A DNA stretch of 64,000 nucleotides from Sipunculus nudus (lineage: Eukaryota; Annelida; Sipuncula; Golfingiida; Sipunculidae). Below are positions 16,583 to 24,582 of the stretch, piece by piece. The notes beneath the pieces are model-generated. The model did no database searches, had not been told where the DNA came from, and saw only the letters and a list, made by a program, of their open reading frames with translations. The position numbers and the translations under genes are program-made. Numbering within the stretch: position 1 is the stretch's first letter; each line of letters opens with the position of its first letter. The stretch covers positions 1,054,001 through 1,118,000 of the forward strand of contig JAPPUL010000069.1 in the NCBI GenBank assembly GCA_026874595.1. The letters run 5' to 3'.

Positions 16583-17838
16583 GTCCTGATTTGTCCGTCT
16601 CCGTATATTATATACTTTTTTGTTGTTAGCTCTTTTAGTCCCATTGGCCCGCGTGCGTGTAGTTTGTTTGTACTTATTCCTATCTCTGCCCCAAGCCCAA
16701 ATTGTTGTCCGTCCGTAAAACGGGTTGAGGCATTTGCATATACTGCGCAGGAGTCTACCTCTTGGATAAAGTCTTTTGCCGCTTTATAACTTTCTGTTAT
16801 TATTGCATCTGAATGCGATGAGCCGTATTTCCTTATGAATGATAGTGCGTCCTCATACGTATCTACTATCTTAACAGACAATATCATATCAAGATATTCT
16901 TTATAATAATCCTCTTCGCTTGCCGCTTTTATACTCTTATTAAGTCTTTGACTCCGTGCACAACCATTAAGTTCAACCCCTGAGTCTAGAAGCTTTTCAA
17001 AGAGTTCATTCGTATATTTATACGATTTATGTATAATTAGATTTTCTATTGCATTACATACACCAGGTCTTTGTGTCTTTGCATTCACCGCAATATCTTC
17101 TGCTTTAGTTTTATCAGCATCGTTGTGTATATATAAATTACATACGCCCTTATCGTGCTTAATTACAGGGATGCTTGAGTTTTTACTTACTGTCTTTATT
17201 AATGAATCCCCTCCTCGTGGGATTATTAAATCTACATACTCATCCATCTTTAAAAGATGCATTACATCGCTTCGTTCTTTGCTGTCTATAAAACTTATTG
17301 CCTCTTTTGGCAACTTTGTTGCCTTTAGCGCTTCTTGCATAATCTTAACAAGCACTTTGTTTGTAGAGTAACTTTCACTTCCACCCCGCAGTATTGTTAC
17401 GTTTGAACTCTTTAGACACAATGAGGCTGTTTCTGTTGTTACGTTAGGGCGTGACTCGTATATTATTCCTATAACCCCTATCGGTACTCGCATCTGTCCT
17501 ATTGACAAACCGTCTTTTGTCATGTGAGCTCTTGTTATTTCATATACTGGGTCGCTTAAGTTTGATACTTCAAGTAGGCTATCACGTATCCCTTTAATAC
17601 GCTCTTTTGTCAGTAGCAACCTATCAAGCATTGCTTTTGATAAATCCTGCTCTGCTCCCTTAGCCATATCTCGCTTGTTTGATGTTAGTATCTTAGTTTC
17701 GTTTTGCAATACCAACTCTGCCATCTTGCGTAAACTTGCATTCTTATCTGCTGTTTTTAGCTTCCCTATCTTTTCTTTTGCAGATTTTGCATCCTTGCAT
17801 AGTTTTCGTATCTCTTCTTGTCCCATTTCCTTTTTCAC
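16579..17838 (-). CDS. proA: Gamma-glutamyl phosphate reductase
   Basis: Reduces gamma-glutamyl phosphate to glutamate semialdehyde in proline synthesis. It belongs to the aldehyde-dehydrogenase-like superfamily, with the catalytic Cys in TQRPGVCNAIENLIIH (about residue 256), PIGVIGIIYESRPNVT in the NADPH domain, and the terminal ARGPMGLKELTTKKYIIYGDGQIR. 419 residues is the usual length. proB is not in the window. It lies downstream of bactofilin, with a 62-bp gap, and overlaps nadD. Confidence 0.97.
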   Translation of the reverse strand: MKKEMGQEEIRKLCKDAKSAKEKIGKLKTADKNASLRKMAELVLQNETKILTSNKRDMAKGAEQDLSKAMLDRLLLTKERIKGIRDSLLEVSNLSDPVYEITRAHMTKDGLSIGQMRVPIGVIGIIYESRPNVTTETASLCLKSSNVTILRGGSESYSTNKVLVKIMQEALKATKLPKEAISFIDSKERSDVMHLLKMDEYVDLIIPRGGDSLIKTVSKNSSIPVIKHDKGVCNLYIHNDADKTKAEDIAVNAKTQRPGVCNAIENLIIHKSYKYTNELFEKLLDSGVELNGCARSQRLNKSIKAASEEDYYKEYLDMILSVKIVDTYEDALSFIRKYGSSHSDAIITESYKAAKDFIQEVDSCAVYANASTRFTDGQQFGLGAEIGISTNKLHARGPMGLKELTTKKYIIYGDGQIRT

Positions 17839-17900
17839 TCTTTCACATCTTTGCTTCTTTGGTACTTGCTTTGTTTTCTAAGACCCCACACTGCATTTGA

Positions 17901-18281
17901 CTATTTCCCTTTGGGCACTTTTCCTTTGGGCACTTGCTCTTGATTTAATGGGGCCATGTCGCACTTCCCTTCAAAGACTACGCTGTCTGCTATCTTTAAC
18001 TTCTTTGTCTTTATATCTCCGTATAGACGAGCATCGGCATGCAGCTCAACCTTATTCTTTGCATATACATCAGCCTTCACTACTCCCCATATAAGTACAC
18101 TCCCTACACTCAATTTCCCTTCCACATACGCTTCCTTGTCTATTATCAATACCCCGCTTGTTTTTATCTCCCCTTTGAATTTACCTTGTATTCTAAGTGC
18201 TGGCGCTGAGTAGCTTAGACTCCCTTCAAATTCTGTGTCTGCTCCTAAATTAGCTTTGACTTCTATATCGTCATACAACAT
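17901..18281 (-). CDS. Bactofilin family cytoskeletal protein
   Basis: A small self-assembling beta-helix protein that forms filaments and often organises cell-wall enzymes or appendages. The 126 residues show the repetitive short beta-rungs with Gly at regular spacing (LRIQGKFKGEIKTSGVLIIDKEAYVEGKLSV...LYGDIKTKKLKIADSVVFEGKC). The C-terminus ends in an in-frame 15-bp tandem duplication (VPKGK twice), one of many short duplications in this DNA. No M23 peptidase gene, a frequent neighbour, is visible. Confidence 0.87.
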   Translation of the reverse strand: MLYDDIEVKANLGADTEFEGSLSYSAPALRIQGKFKGEIKTSGVLIIDKEAYVEGKLSVGSVLIWGVVKADVYAKNKVELHADARLYGDIKTKKLKIADSVVFEGKCDMAPLNQEQVPKGKVPKGK

Positions 18282-18454
18282 TATTAACTACTATTTCTGT
18301 CTCCCTACTGTTTCTAGCCTCATCTTTTAAGTATTAAACAAGATTTAATATGCTAATATTTATAGCTTCTTGCCTTTCTAGCTACTATTTGTTAGTCTTC
18401 TCTAACTTTGGCTTTTACATTATTTTATCTGTTTTGCTTAGCTTGATTATTACA

Positions 18455-18718
18455 TTAAGCCACTACTGCTATTATATCATCTATCTTTACGATTAGATGT
18501 TCTTTATCGTCTATCTTTATCTGTGTTCCTGCATACTTGTCGTATATCACCTTCTCATTTACCTTTACTGTTATCTCATCAGAATCGCCTATTGCTATAA
18601 CTGTCCCTTCTTGGGTCTTCTCTTGTGCTGAGGCCGGTATGTATATACCTCCTGCTGATTTTTCCTCTTGAAACATTTCTCTTAATAATACTCGATTTCC
18701 TAACGGCTTGATTTTCAT
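18455..18718 (-). CDS. groES: Co-chaperonin GroES
   Basis: Forms the heptameric lid of GroEL. 87 residues with the N-terminal KIKPLGNRVLLRE, the mobile loop around EEKSAGGIYIPASAQEK and the C-terminal ending DIIAVVA. GGAGG-type RBS (GGAGG on the minus strand at about 18730-18735). groEL is not adjacent; separation of the two genes is also known in Borrelia and Treponema. A good sigma-70 promoter lies upstream. I see no CIRCE inverted repeat. Confidence 0.96.
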   Translation of the reverse strand: MKIKPLGNRVLLREMFQEEKSAGGIYIPASAQEKTQEGTVIAIGDSDEITVKVNEKVIYDKYAGTQIKIDDKEHLIVKIDDIIAVVA

Positions 18719-18769
18719 TCTTACTTTTGTCCTCCACTATATTAGTGTCTATTTGAATAATTAAAAAGA

Positions 18770-18798
18770 ATTATAATAAAATATAGGTTTGTTGGCAA
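18770..18798 (-). promoter_or_regulatory. Sigma-70 promoter of groES
   Basis: On the minus strand TTGCCA (18798-18793) and TATAAT (18775-18770) are 17 bp apart, about 50 bp before the groES start. Confidence 0.75.
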
Positions 18799-18893
18799 AG
18801 GTTAGTTTATTTTTTTTTCACAATGTTTTCTAAATACATTAGATAAGCATTAAAGCTAAGGTAAGCACACTAGCAGCAACTTTCTATTGTCTT

Positions 18894-20981
18894 CTAATTT
18901 CTTCTAAAATGATATTTTGCTTTCTCTTCTTCTTTATGACCCTTATGATCCTTTTGCCCATTTTCATTATCAAGAACTAATTCCTCTTTCTCATTTGATA
19001 CCGCATTTCCAAGCATCGGCATGTTTACTTCAGCCTTTTCTCTTTCGGTAAGTTCTCTTTCGGTAAGTTTAAGGTCTATCTCAACATCTGTTCTAAATAT
19101 GTCACTTAGTTCTTTTAAGTTTGATACTACTTTCTCATTTATTCGGCTATAGTCAAATAAATCCTCTACATCACTAACTATAGATTGAGAGTGACCAACC
19201 TGCTTTGTTACCGACCTTGTTATGTTTTTTGTATACTCTTGCATCTGCTCTATTGCCTCTATTACATTCTCACCCTTCTTAAGCCCTTCTTCCATATCGT
19301 CGCGTAATGTCTCACTTGTTTTATTTAGTTCTTCTATAAATTCGTTTATCTGATCTGATTCTTCCCGTGTCTCTTTTAACTCTCCTGCTATCTCCTGTAT
19401 ATAAGTTGTTGTGTCTTGGGTGTTATCTAATATTCTCTTTAGAGCATCGTAGGAATTATTTGATAATTCTACGCTAGTATCTATCTTTTCAAGAGTTCCC
19501 TTTATAAGCTCAACTATCTCGTTTGACGCACGACTGCTGCTTTCCGCAAGCTTCCTAACTTCATCAGCCACAACCGCAAAACCTTTCCCATATTCCCTCG
19601 CATGCGCCGCTTCTATTGCTGCATTCATTGCAAGAAGGTTCGTTTGTTCCGATATCCCGCCTATCATCTTAATTATGTTGTTTATTTTGTCCGAATCTTC
19701 TTTTATTGTTCTAATGCTTTCAAGTGTCTTTATTACTGCATCTTTCCCATCTTGGGCTAGGTTAAGTAGATATTCTGCTGCCTCTCCTACGCTTCGGGAT
19801 TTGTCATCTATTGTCCTGAAGTGCTTTGCCAAGTATTTCATCGTATAGCTTGTTGTTGTTATTGATATCCTTTGGTTCTCTATATCATTACCTATGTTTT
19901 CCATTAGCTTTGCCATCTCTCGGATATAGTTCATTGCGTTTAGCACGTTCTTTGTTTGTGAATTTGTACTCTTTTCTATATCTTTATTCTCACCCAGAAT
20001 CTTATTTACGTTTGTAAAACTTAGGTTTGCAAAGTTTAATATACTTTTACTTGTATCGTTTACTTTTACTATTTCGTTTTTCAAATCCTTTATAAGTATT
20101 CGTATCTTGTTTATGAATGTATTAAATGATTTGCCAAGCATACCTAGTGTGTCTTTTGAATCTGTTGGCATTTGTACTGTAAGATCACTCTCATGCTTAT
20201 TAAGCTCATCTAGCATGCTTATAAAACGTAATATATTACGTCTTACGTATACCAAAAACGCTATTGTAAATAATAGAGATATTACTCCTATAGCAACAAT
20301 TGCTACCATCATTATAGGATTTATATAACTAATTTGATCTTCTATCTTTTCGATTACTCCTATTAATATAACATTTGTGTGGCGCGTTAACCTAAGCTCT
20401 TCTCGGTTAAGATCTATTCCCCGTAGGGTGTCTTGCATTATTAGTTCTACTGATTTAAATGTATTGTTTTCCCACTTCTCTTCATCTTCTATGAACTTTT
20501 GTAATCTTGTTGATAGCGTTTTAAGATGCGATATCTCTTTTTCAATTGCCTCAAGGTCTTTGTCACTTATTAATAAAGTTGATAAGAGTGTGCTTTTTAT
20601 TTCTTTGGGTTTTGTTTCAAGCTCGTTTACATTCTCTTTTAGATCGTTTAGGGTTGAGGCTATTAGTCCACTTTGTGTTTCTATCATTAATGCGTGCTTT
20701 TTTTGGTTCTTTTTATTTATTACAACTTTCCCATCCCGGACTAATCTAGTCTCCTCTTTTGTATAATATGTTAGGTCTTTTACGTTATGTTTTAATCTTG
20801 ATATATTTTGCAGTACGTCTTGGCTTTTGATTAATGTATTTCTTACTATTCCACTTATTACTCCTGCCTCCTCTGCGTAGTATAAAGTTCCAACACTGCC
20901 TACTACCAGTATAATAAGTGCTCCTATTATTAGGTTGAACTTCCCTCGTATGGTTAGTCCTTTTAATATTTTTTGTATCAT
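18894..20981 (-). CDS. Methyl-accepting chemotaxis protein
   Basis: A transmembrane chemoreceptor signalling to CheA. TM1 is at about residues 14-36, then a mostly helical periplasmic domain of about 180 residues, TM2 at about 220-247 and a HAMP domain ([22 protein letters not shown] region). The cytoplasmic coiled coil contains the highly conserved hairpin tip [34 protein letters not shown] (about 447-480). The ligand domain is a helical-bundle type without a recognisable sensor motif. The C-terminus is acidic and polar with a small in-frame duplication (LTERE twice), and lacks an NWETF-type CheR tether. No other che genes are nearby. Confidence 0.94.
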   Translation of the reverse strand: MIQKILKGLTIRGKFNLIIGALIILVVGSVGTLYYAEEAGVISGIVRNTLIKSQDVLQNISRLKHNVKDLTYYTKEETRLVRDGKVVINKKNQKKHALMIETQSGLIASTLNDLKENVNELETKPKEIKSTLLSTLLISDKDLEAIEKEISHLKTLSTRLQKFIEDEEKWENNTFKSVELIMQDTLRGIDLNREELRLTRHTNVILIGVIEKIEDQISYINPIMMVAIVAIGVISLLFTIAFLVYVRRNILRFISMLDELNKHESDLTVQMPTDSKDTLGMLGKSFNTFINKIRILIKDLKNEIVKVNDTSKSILNFANLSFTNVNKILGENKDIEKSTNSQTKNVLNAMNYIREMAKLMENIGNDIENQRISITTTSYTMKYLAKHFRTIDDKSRSVGEAAEYLLNLAQDGKDAVIKTLESIRTIKEDSDKINNIIKMIGGISEQTNLLAMNAAIEAAHAREYGKGFAVVADEVRKLAESSSRASNEIVELIKGTLEKIDTSVELSNNSYDALKRILDNTQDTTTYIQEIAGELKETREESDQINEFIEELNKTSETLRDDMEEGLKKGENVIEAIEQMQEYTKNITRSVTKQVGHSQSIVSDVEDLFDYSRINEKVVSNLKELSDIFRTDVEIDLKLTERELTEREKAEVNMPMLGNAVSNEKEELVLDNENGQKDHKGHKEEEKAKYHFRRN

Positions 20982-21130
20982 GGCTCTTTTTCTATTTTAT
21001 TTAATATTCCTTATTTAATATCGCTTTTTTGTTCCTATAATCCTAAATATACTAAAATTATTTAATGTTTTTATATATATTGTTTGCATGTTTTTTTAAA
21101 ATAAATATTTTAATGTTTTAACGGAGTTAT

Positions 21131-22897
21131 ATGATCTTTAATTATAAAATCTATATCGCAAAACTAGTCTCCAATTCTTACTCGTTTTTAAGCGAAAATG
21201 ATGTTTTAAATCTTATTACAGTTCCCCCATCAAAAGATTTGGGAGATTTTACATTCCCATGCTTTAATCTTGCAAAACAGCTTAAAAAAAAGCCTAACCT
21301 TATTGCAAGCGACTTTGTTCAAGATAACAACCGTCTAGATAACAAAGACTATTTTAGCAATATTGAAGCTCATGGCCCTTATATTAATTTTTTTCTAAAC
21401 AAAAAAAACTTTATTATAAAAACATTAAATTGGGCAATGCAAGTTAATTCACATTCTCTTAAACACCTTGGTAAAGGACAAAAGATTTTAATTGATTTCT
21501 CCTCCCCAAATATTGCAAAACCGTTTTCTATTGCTCACCTAAGATCTACTTCTATCGGCAACTCCCTTTACAAAATATTAACTTATGCAGGATACAAAGT
21601 AATACGTATAAATCATATAGGAGATTGGGGCACATCGTTTGGCAAGCTTATTTGCGCTTACAAACGTTGGGGGGAAGATTTAAACATGACCCAAAAGCCA
21701 ATAGAAAAGATGCTTTTACTTTATGTGCGATTCCACAAAGAACAAATTCAAAATAGTAGTCTAAATGAAGAGGCTAAGGCATATTTTAAGGCACTTGAGG
21801 ATGGACAAACAGAAGCAACTAGTATATGGCAAAAGTTTAGAGATCTTAGTCTTATAGAGTTTAAGCGTATTTATGAGTTACTAAATGTTTCTTTTGATCA
21901 TTTTACGGGTGAGAGCTTTTATCAAGACAAAATAAATAAAGCCTTAAAAGTGCTTTCGGATAAAGGGCTTACAAAGGAGTCAGAGGGGGCTTTAGTAATT
22001 GACTTAGGAGATGAGGTTCCATTTTTATTAAAAAAGCAAGATGGGGCAAGTCTTTATGGGACAAGAGACATAGCAGCAGCCCTTTATAGGAAAGAAGAGT
22101 ATTTGTTTGATAAGATGTTATACGTAGTAGGAAGCGAGCAAAGTTTGTATTTTAAACAACTTTTTGAAGTGCTTAGAAAAACAGATATAATAAAAGAGGG
22201 GGAATGTGAACATATAAAGTTTGGACTTATGCATTTTAAGGACGCAAAGTTATCAAGTCGAGAAGGGAACGTAATCTTTTTAGAAGAGGTAATAGAGAAG
22301 GCAAAACAAAAGACATTAGAGAAGATATTGGAGACAGAAGGGTCTAAAAAGGAGGTTTCTAGGGGGGAGGCGGTGGCTAAGGGGTCTAAAGAGATGGAAA
22401 AACATGCCTTAGAGCTTGGAGTAAGCTCAGTAATTTTCTTTGATCTTAAGAATAACCGAACACGAGATTATACATTTTCTTGGGAAGAGGTATTAAATCC
22501 GAAAGGAGAGACGGGGATATATATACAATATGCACATGCAAGGCTTTGCGGTATAGAGCGTAATTATTTTAGTGTATTTGGGGAGTATGAGGGGGGGGAT
22601 GTTTTACCAGATAGTTTAAGTATGGTTAGTGATGAGAGTTCGTATTTAATAGCTTGGGAGCTTGTGCAGTTTCATGAGATGGTAAAAAAGAGCGTTGAAG
22701 GCCGAGACCCATCGATAATAGCGCGATATATATTAGATTTGTCAAAACAGTTTAGCATATATTACAAAGCGCATAAGGTAGTAAATCAAGATGACTATAA
22801 TTTGAGTAAAGAGAGGATAGTGAGTGTCATAGCAGTTAAACGTATATTGTCTTTGGGTCTTATTTTGCTTGGGCTAACGCCGCTTGAAAAGGTATAA
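21131..22897 (+). CDS. argS: Arginyl-tRNA synthetase, eukaryote/mitochondria-like type
   Basis: Charges tRNA-Arg. The core reads SSPNIAKPFSIAHLRSTSIG (about residues 134-153) followed by VIRINHIGDWGTSFGKL. This matches the SSPNIAKPFHxGHLRST form of fungal and mitochondrial-type ArgRS better than the usual bacterial one. The HIGH motif is degenerate here: S-I-A-H, so the first His and the Gly are replaced. The KMSK-equivalent is LSSREGNVIFLEEV (about 375-388). An N-terminal Add-1 domain and C-terminal anticodon-binding helices are present, and 588 aa is full length. The RBS is GGAG at 21122-21125. Base composition changes from pyrimidine- to purine-rich along the gene (about 21.6-21.9 kb). Confidence 0.93.
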   Translation: MIFNYKIYIAKLVSNSYSFLSENDVLNLITVPPSKDLGDFTFPCFNLAKQLKKKPNLIASDFVQDNNRLDNKDYFSNIEAHGPYINFFLNKKNFIIKTLNWAMQVNSHSLKHLGKGQKILIDFSSPNIAKPFSIAHLRSTSIGNSLYKILTYAGYKVIRINHIGDWGTSFGKLICAYKRWGEDLNMTQKPIEKMLLLYVRFHKEQIQNSSLNEEAKAYFKALEDGQTEATSIWQKFRDLSLIEFKRIYELLNVSFDHFTGESFYQDKINKALKVLSDKGLTKESEGALVIDLGDEVPFLLKKQDGASLYGTRDIAAALYRKEEYLFDKMLYVVGSEQSLYFKQLFEVLRKTDIIKEGECEHIKFGLMHFKDAKLSSREGNVIFLEEVIEKAKQKTLEKILETEGSKKEVSRGEAVAKGSKEMEKHALELGVSSVIFFDLKNNRTRDYTFSWEEVLNPKGETGIYIQYAHARLCGIERNYFSVFGEYEGGDVLPDSLSMVSDESSYLIAWELVQFHEMVKKSVEGRDPSIIARYILDLSKQFSIYYKAHKVVNQDDYNLSKERIVSVIAVKRILSLGLILLGLTPLEKV

Positions 22898-22920
22898 GAT
22901 TTGCCTTATCTTTTTCTAGT
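22885..22920. terminator. Probable bidirectional terminator between argS and the rhomboid gene
   Basis: GAAAAGGTATAAG at the argS end pairs imperfectly with CTTATCTTTTTC after a short loop. A-rich on one side and T-rich on the other, it sits between convergent genes 25 bp apart. Confidence 0.5.
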
Positions 22921-22922
22921 TT

Positions 22923-23744
22923 TCATGGAAAATAGTGTTCTAACATGCTTTTTGAATGTCGTGTTGAGGTTATGTAATTATATGAAGCCCAGGCAGAAGA
23001 TATTAAAAATAATGCAATTAATAAGAGAGCGATAATAGAGGCAATAGGTTGTTTTGTGGTACCAAGTATTTGAGGTTTTAGGAAAAAAGCGATAAGAACT
23101 CCTCCCAAAAGGCCGCCGATATGTCCTGCATTGTCGATAGGGAGTCCGGAGAAAAGCCCAAAAGCTAAATTAAGAGATATTACAGTTAATAAGTTTATGA
23201 GTAGACGTTTTCTAATATTATGTTTAATAACGCCTTTATTTTTGATAATAAATAAAGTAAACCCCCCAACTATCCCAAAGACGGCTCCTGATGCTCCAAC
23301 AGTTTCTATGGGTCCTGGAGTGTCTATGGAGTCGCCAAGAGAAGAGAGGGTAAAGAAATAGCTTGAAGTTGTTGAGATTATGCCGGTTAACATATAAAGA
23401 ATGAAGAAGTTAACTCGTGCAAAAATCATCTCAATAAGCGGGCCAACCATAAGCAAACTAAACATATTAAGAAAAATGTGAATAAAAGAGCCATGTAAAA
23501 AGAATGCAGTTATAAATCTATAATATTCGTTATGTAGAGTTACAATGCTAAAATCGAGGCTGCCAAATTTCCAATTATACTCTTCTCCCCCCTCAATAAT
23601 TATAACAAGCAAATAAATTATAACGTTAATAAGAATAAAGTATATGGAAATAGGAGTTTTGCCTAAGATGGCATTAAGGCGGGGAGTAGGTTTAACGTCT
23701 TCGTTTTTAGGTTCGAATGAATCGTCTAGAAAGTTTTGTAACAT
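22923..23744 (-). CDS. Rhomboid family intramembrane serine protease
   Basis: Cleaves transmembrane proteins within the membrane. The Ser is in GASGAVFG (about residues 152-159) and the His in DNAGHIGGLLGG (about 206-217), forming the rhomboid Ser-His dyad. Six or so hydrophobic helices are present, with HGSFIHIFLNMFSLLMVG typical of the second and third. 273 residues with a roughly 28-residue cytoplasmic lead. It starts 5 bp after the preceding gene on the minus strand (23750-24418), so the two are an operon. Substrate unknown. Confidence 0.9.
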   Translation of the reverse strand: MLQNFLDDSFEPKNEDVKPTPRLNAILGKTPISIYFILINVIIYLLVIIIEGGEEYNWKFGSLDFSIVTLHNEYYRFITAFFLHGSFIHIFLNMFSLLMVGPLIEMIFARVNFFILYMLTGIISTTSSYFFTLSSLGDSIDTPGPIETVGASGAVFGIVGGFTLFIIKNKGVIKHNIRKRLLINLLTVISLNLAFGLFSGLPIDNAGHIGGLLGGVLIAFFLKPQILGTTKQPIASIIALLLIALFLISSAWASYNYITSTRHSKSMLEHYFP

Positions 23745-23749
23745 AGCGT

Positions 23750-24418
23750 TTAAGGTTTTGTTTCATCTTGGCTTGGCATAAAGTCTTTAAGGAGTTTGTC
23801 ATTAACATTTTGCTGATATTGTTTAAGCTCGCCAAGACGGCCAAGCTTTTTATCAGAAACTGTTTTTTTATAAAGGCTCTGATCGATTATTTTCAAAGTA
23901 GCGGGTCTATTTAAGATAAGCCTAACATTAATACTTCTGCCGTCAAAGGTTTTGTAATTGTTATTTTTGTTATTTGAATTAGCTTTATTTTGAGTATTAG
24001 ATTTAAACCAAAAAGCAAAAGAGTCAGTCATTTTGTTAGGAGGCCCATATTTAGTATAAAGCAGTCGATGTAACTTTATGAAAGAATTGTATTTAGGGTT
24101 AAAATGTATAATAATAGCATATAAAAGCCAAGTTTTATCGATGTTTGTGAACTGATAATATATTTTATTAATAAAAGGTTTGCTATTAGCTTTTACAATA
24201 TACTTTTGCTGTTGGTCAAAGTCGCCATAATCGGTTTGGACATCAATTTCAAGTTCCGGGTCCTGTTCTAATGTGCTTATAACTTTTTCTCGAGACATAC
24301 CAAGCGAAACATTTTTATATTGTCCTTTAATGACTAAATCTTTAGAAGCGACGGCGTTAACTTTTAAAATAGTAGATAATAATGCTAATACTATAAGATA
24401 AAGAATAAATGTTCTCAT
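23750..24418 (-). CDS. Exported protein of unknown function, upstream of rhomboid protease
   Basis: 222 residues with a signal peptide (FILYLIVLALLSTILKVNAVA). The mature start YKNVSLGMSREKVISTLEQDPEL resembles the GMxxxxVxxxLG motif at the start of BamE/OmlA-like and other small envelope domains, and beta-strands follow. The middle has a low-complexity Asn/Lys stretch (NKANSNNKNNN). I do not recognise the full-length family. Tight coupling with the rhomboid gene (5-bp gap) suggests a functional link, perhaps as a substrate or partner. Confidence 0.6.
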   Translation of the reverse strand: MRTFILYLIVLALLSTILKVNAVASKDLVIKGQYKNVSLGMSREKVISTLEQDPELEIDVQTDYGDFDQQQKYIVKANSKPFINKIYYQFTNIDKTWLLYAIIIHFNPKYNSFIKLHRLLYTKYGPPNKMTDSFAFWFKSNTQNKANSNNKNNNYKTFDGRSINVRLILNRPATLKIIDQSLYKKTVSDKKLGRLGELKQYQQNVNDKLLKDFMPSQDETKP

Positions 24419-24582
24419 AAGAATGGACTCACAAGCGCTTTAGTTAAAATATAAAAAGAGATTTAAATATACAAAGATAGTTTCGACACTTTGAGTATAA
24501 ATTGTATTAACAAAAGATTATTTTATATCTAAAAGAGTATAATGTTTTTCTAAGTTATGCCTTTCTAAGGGGTTTTTGTTTA

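Noticed and set aside
18719-18893. CIRCE element upstream of groES
   Set aside because: No TTAGCACTC/GAGTGCTAA inverted repeat is present; only a sigma-70 promoter is clear.
21131-22897. argS as a pseudogene or chimera
   Set aside because: The frame is open at full length and downstream motifs are intact, so I treat it as functional despite the degenerate HIGH motif and composition change.
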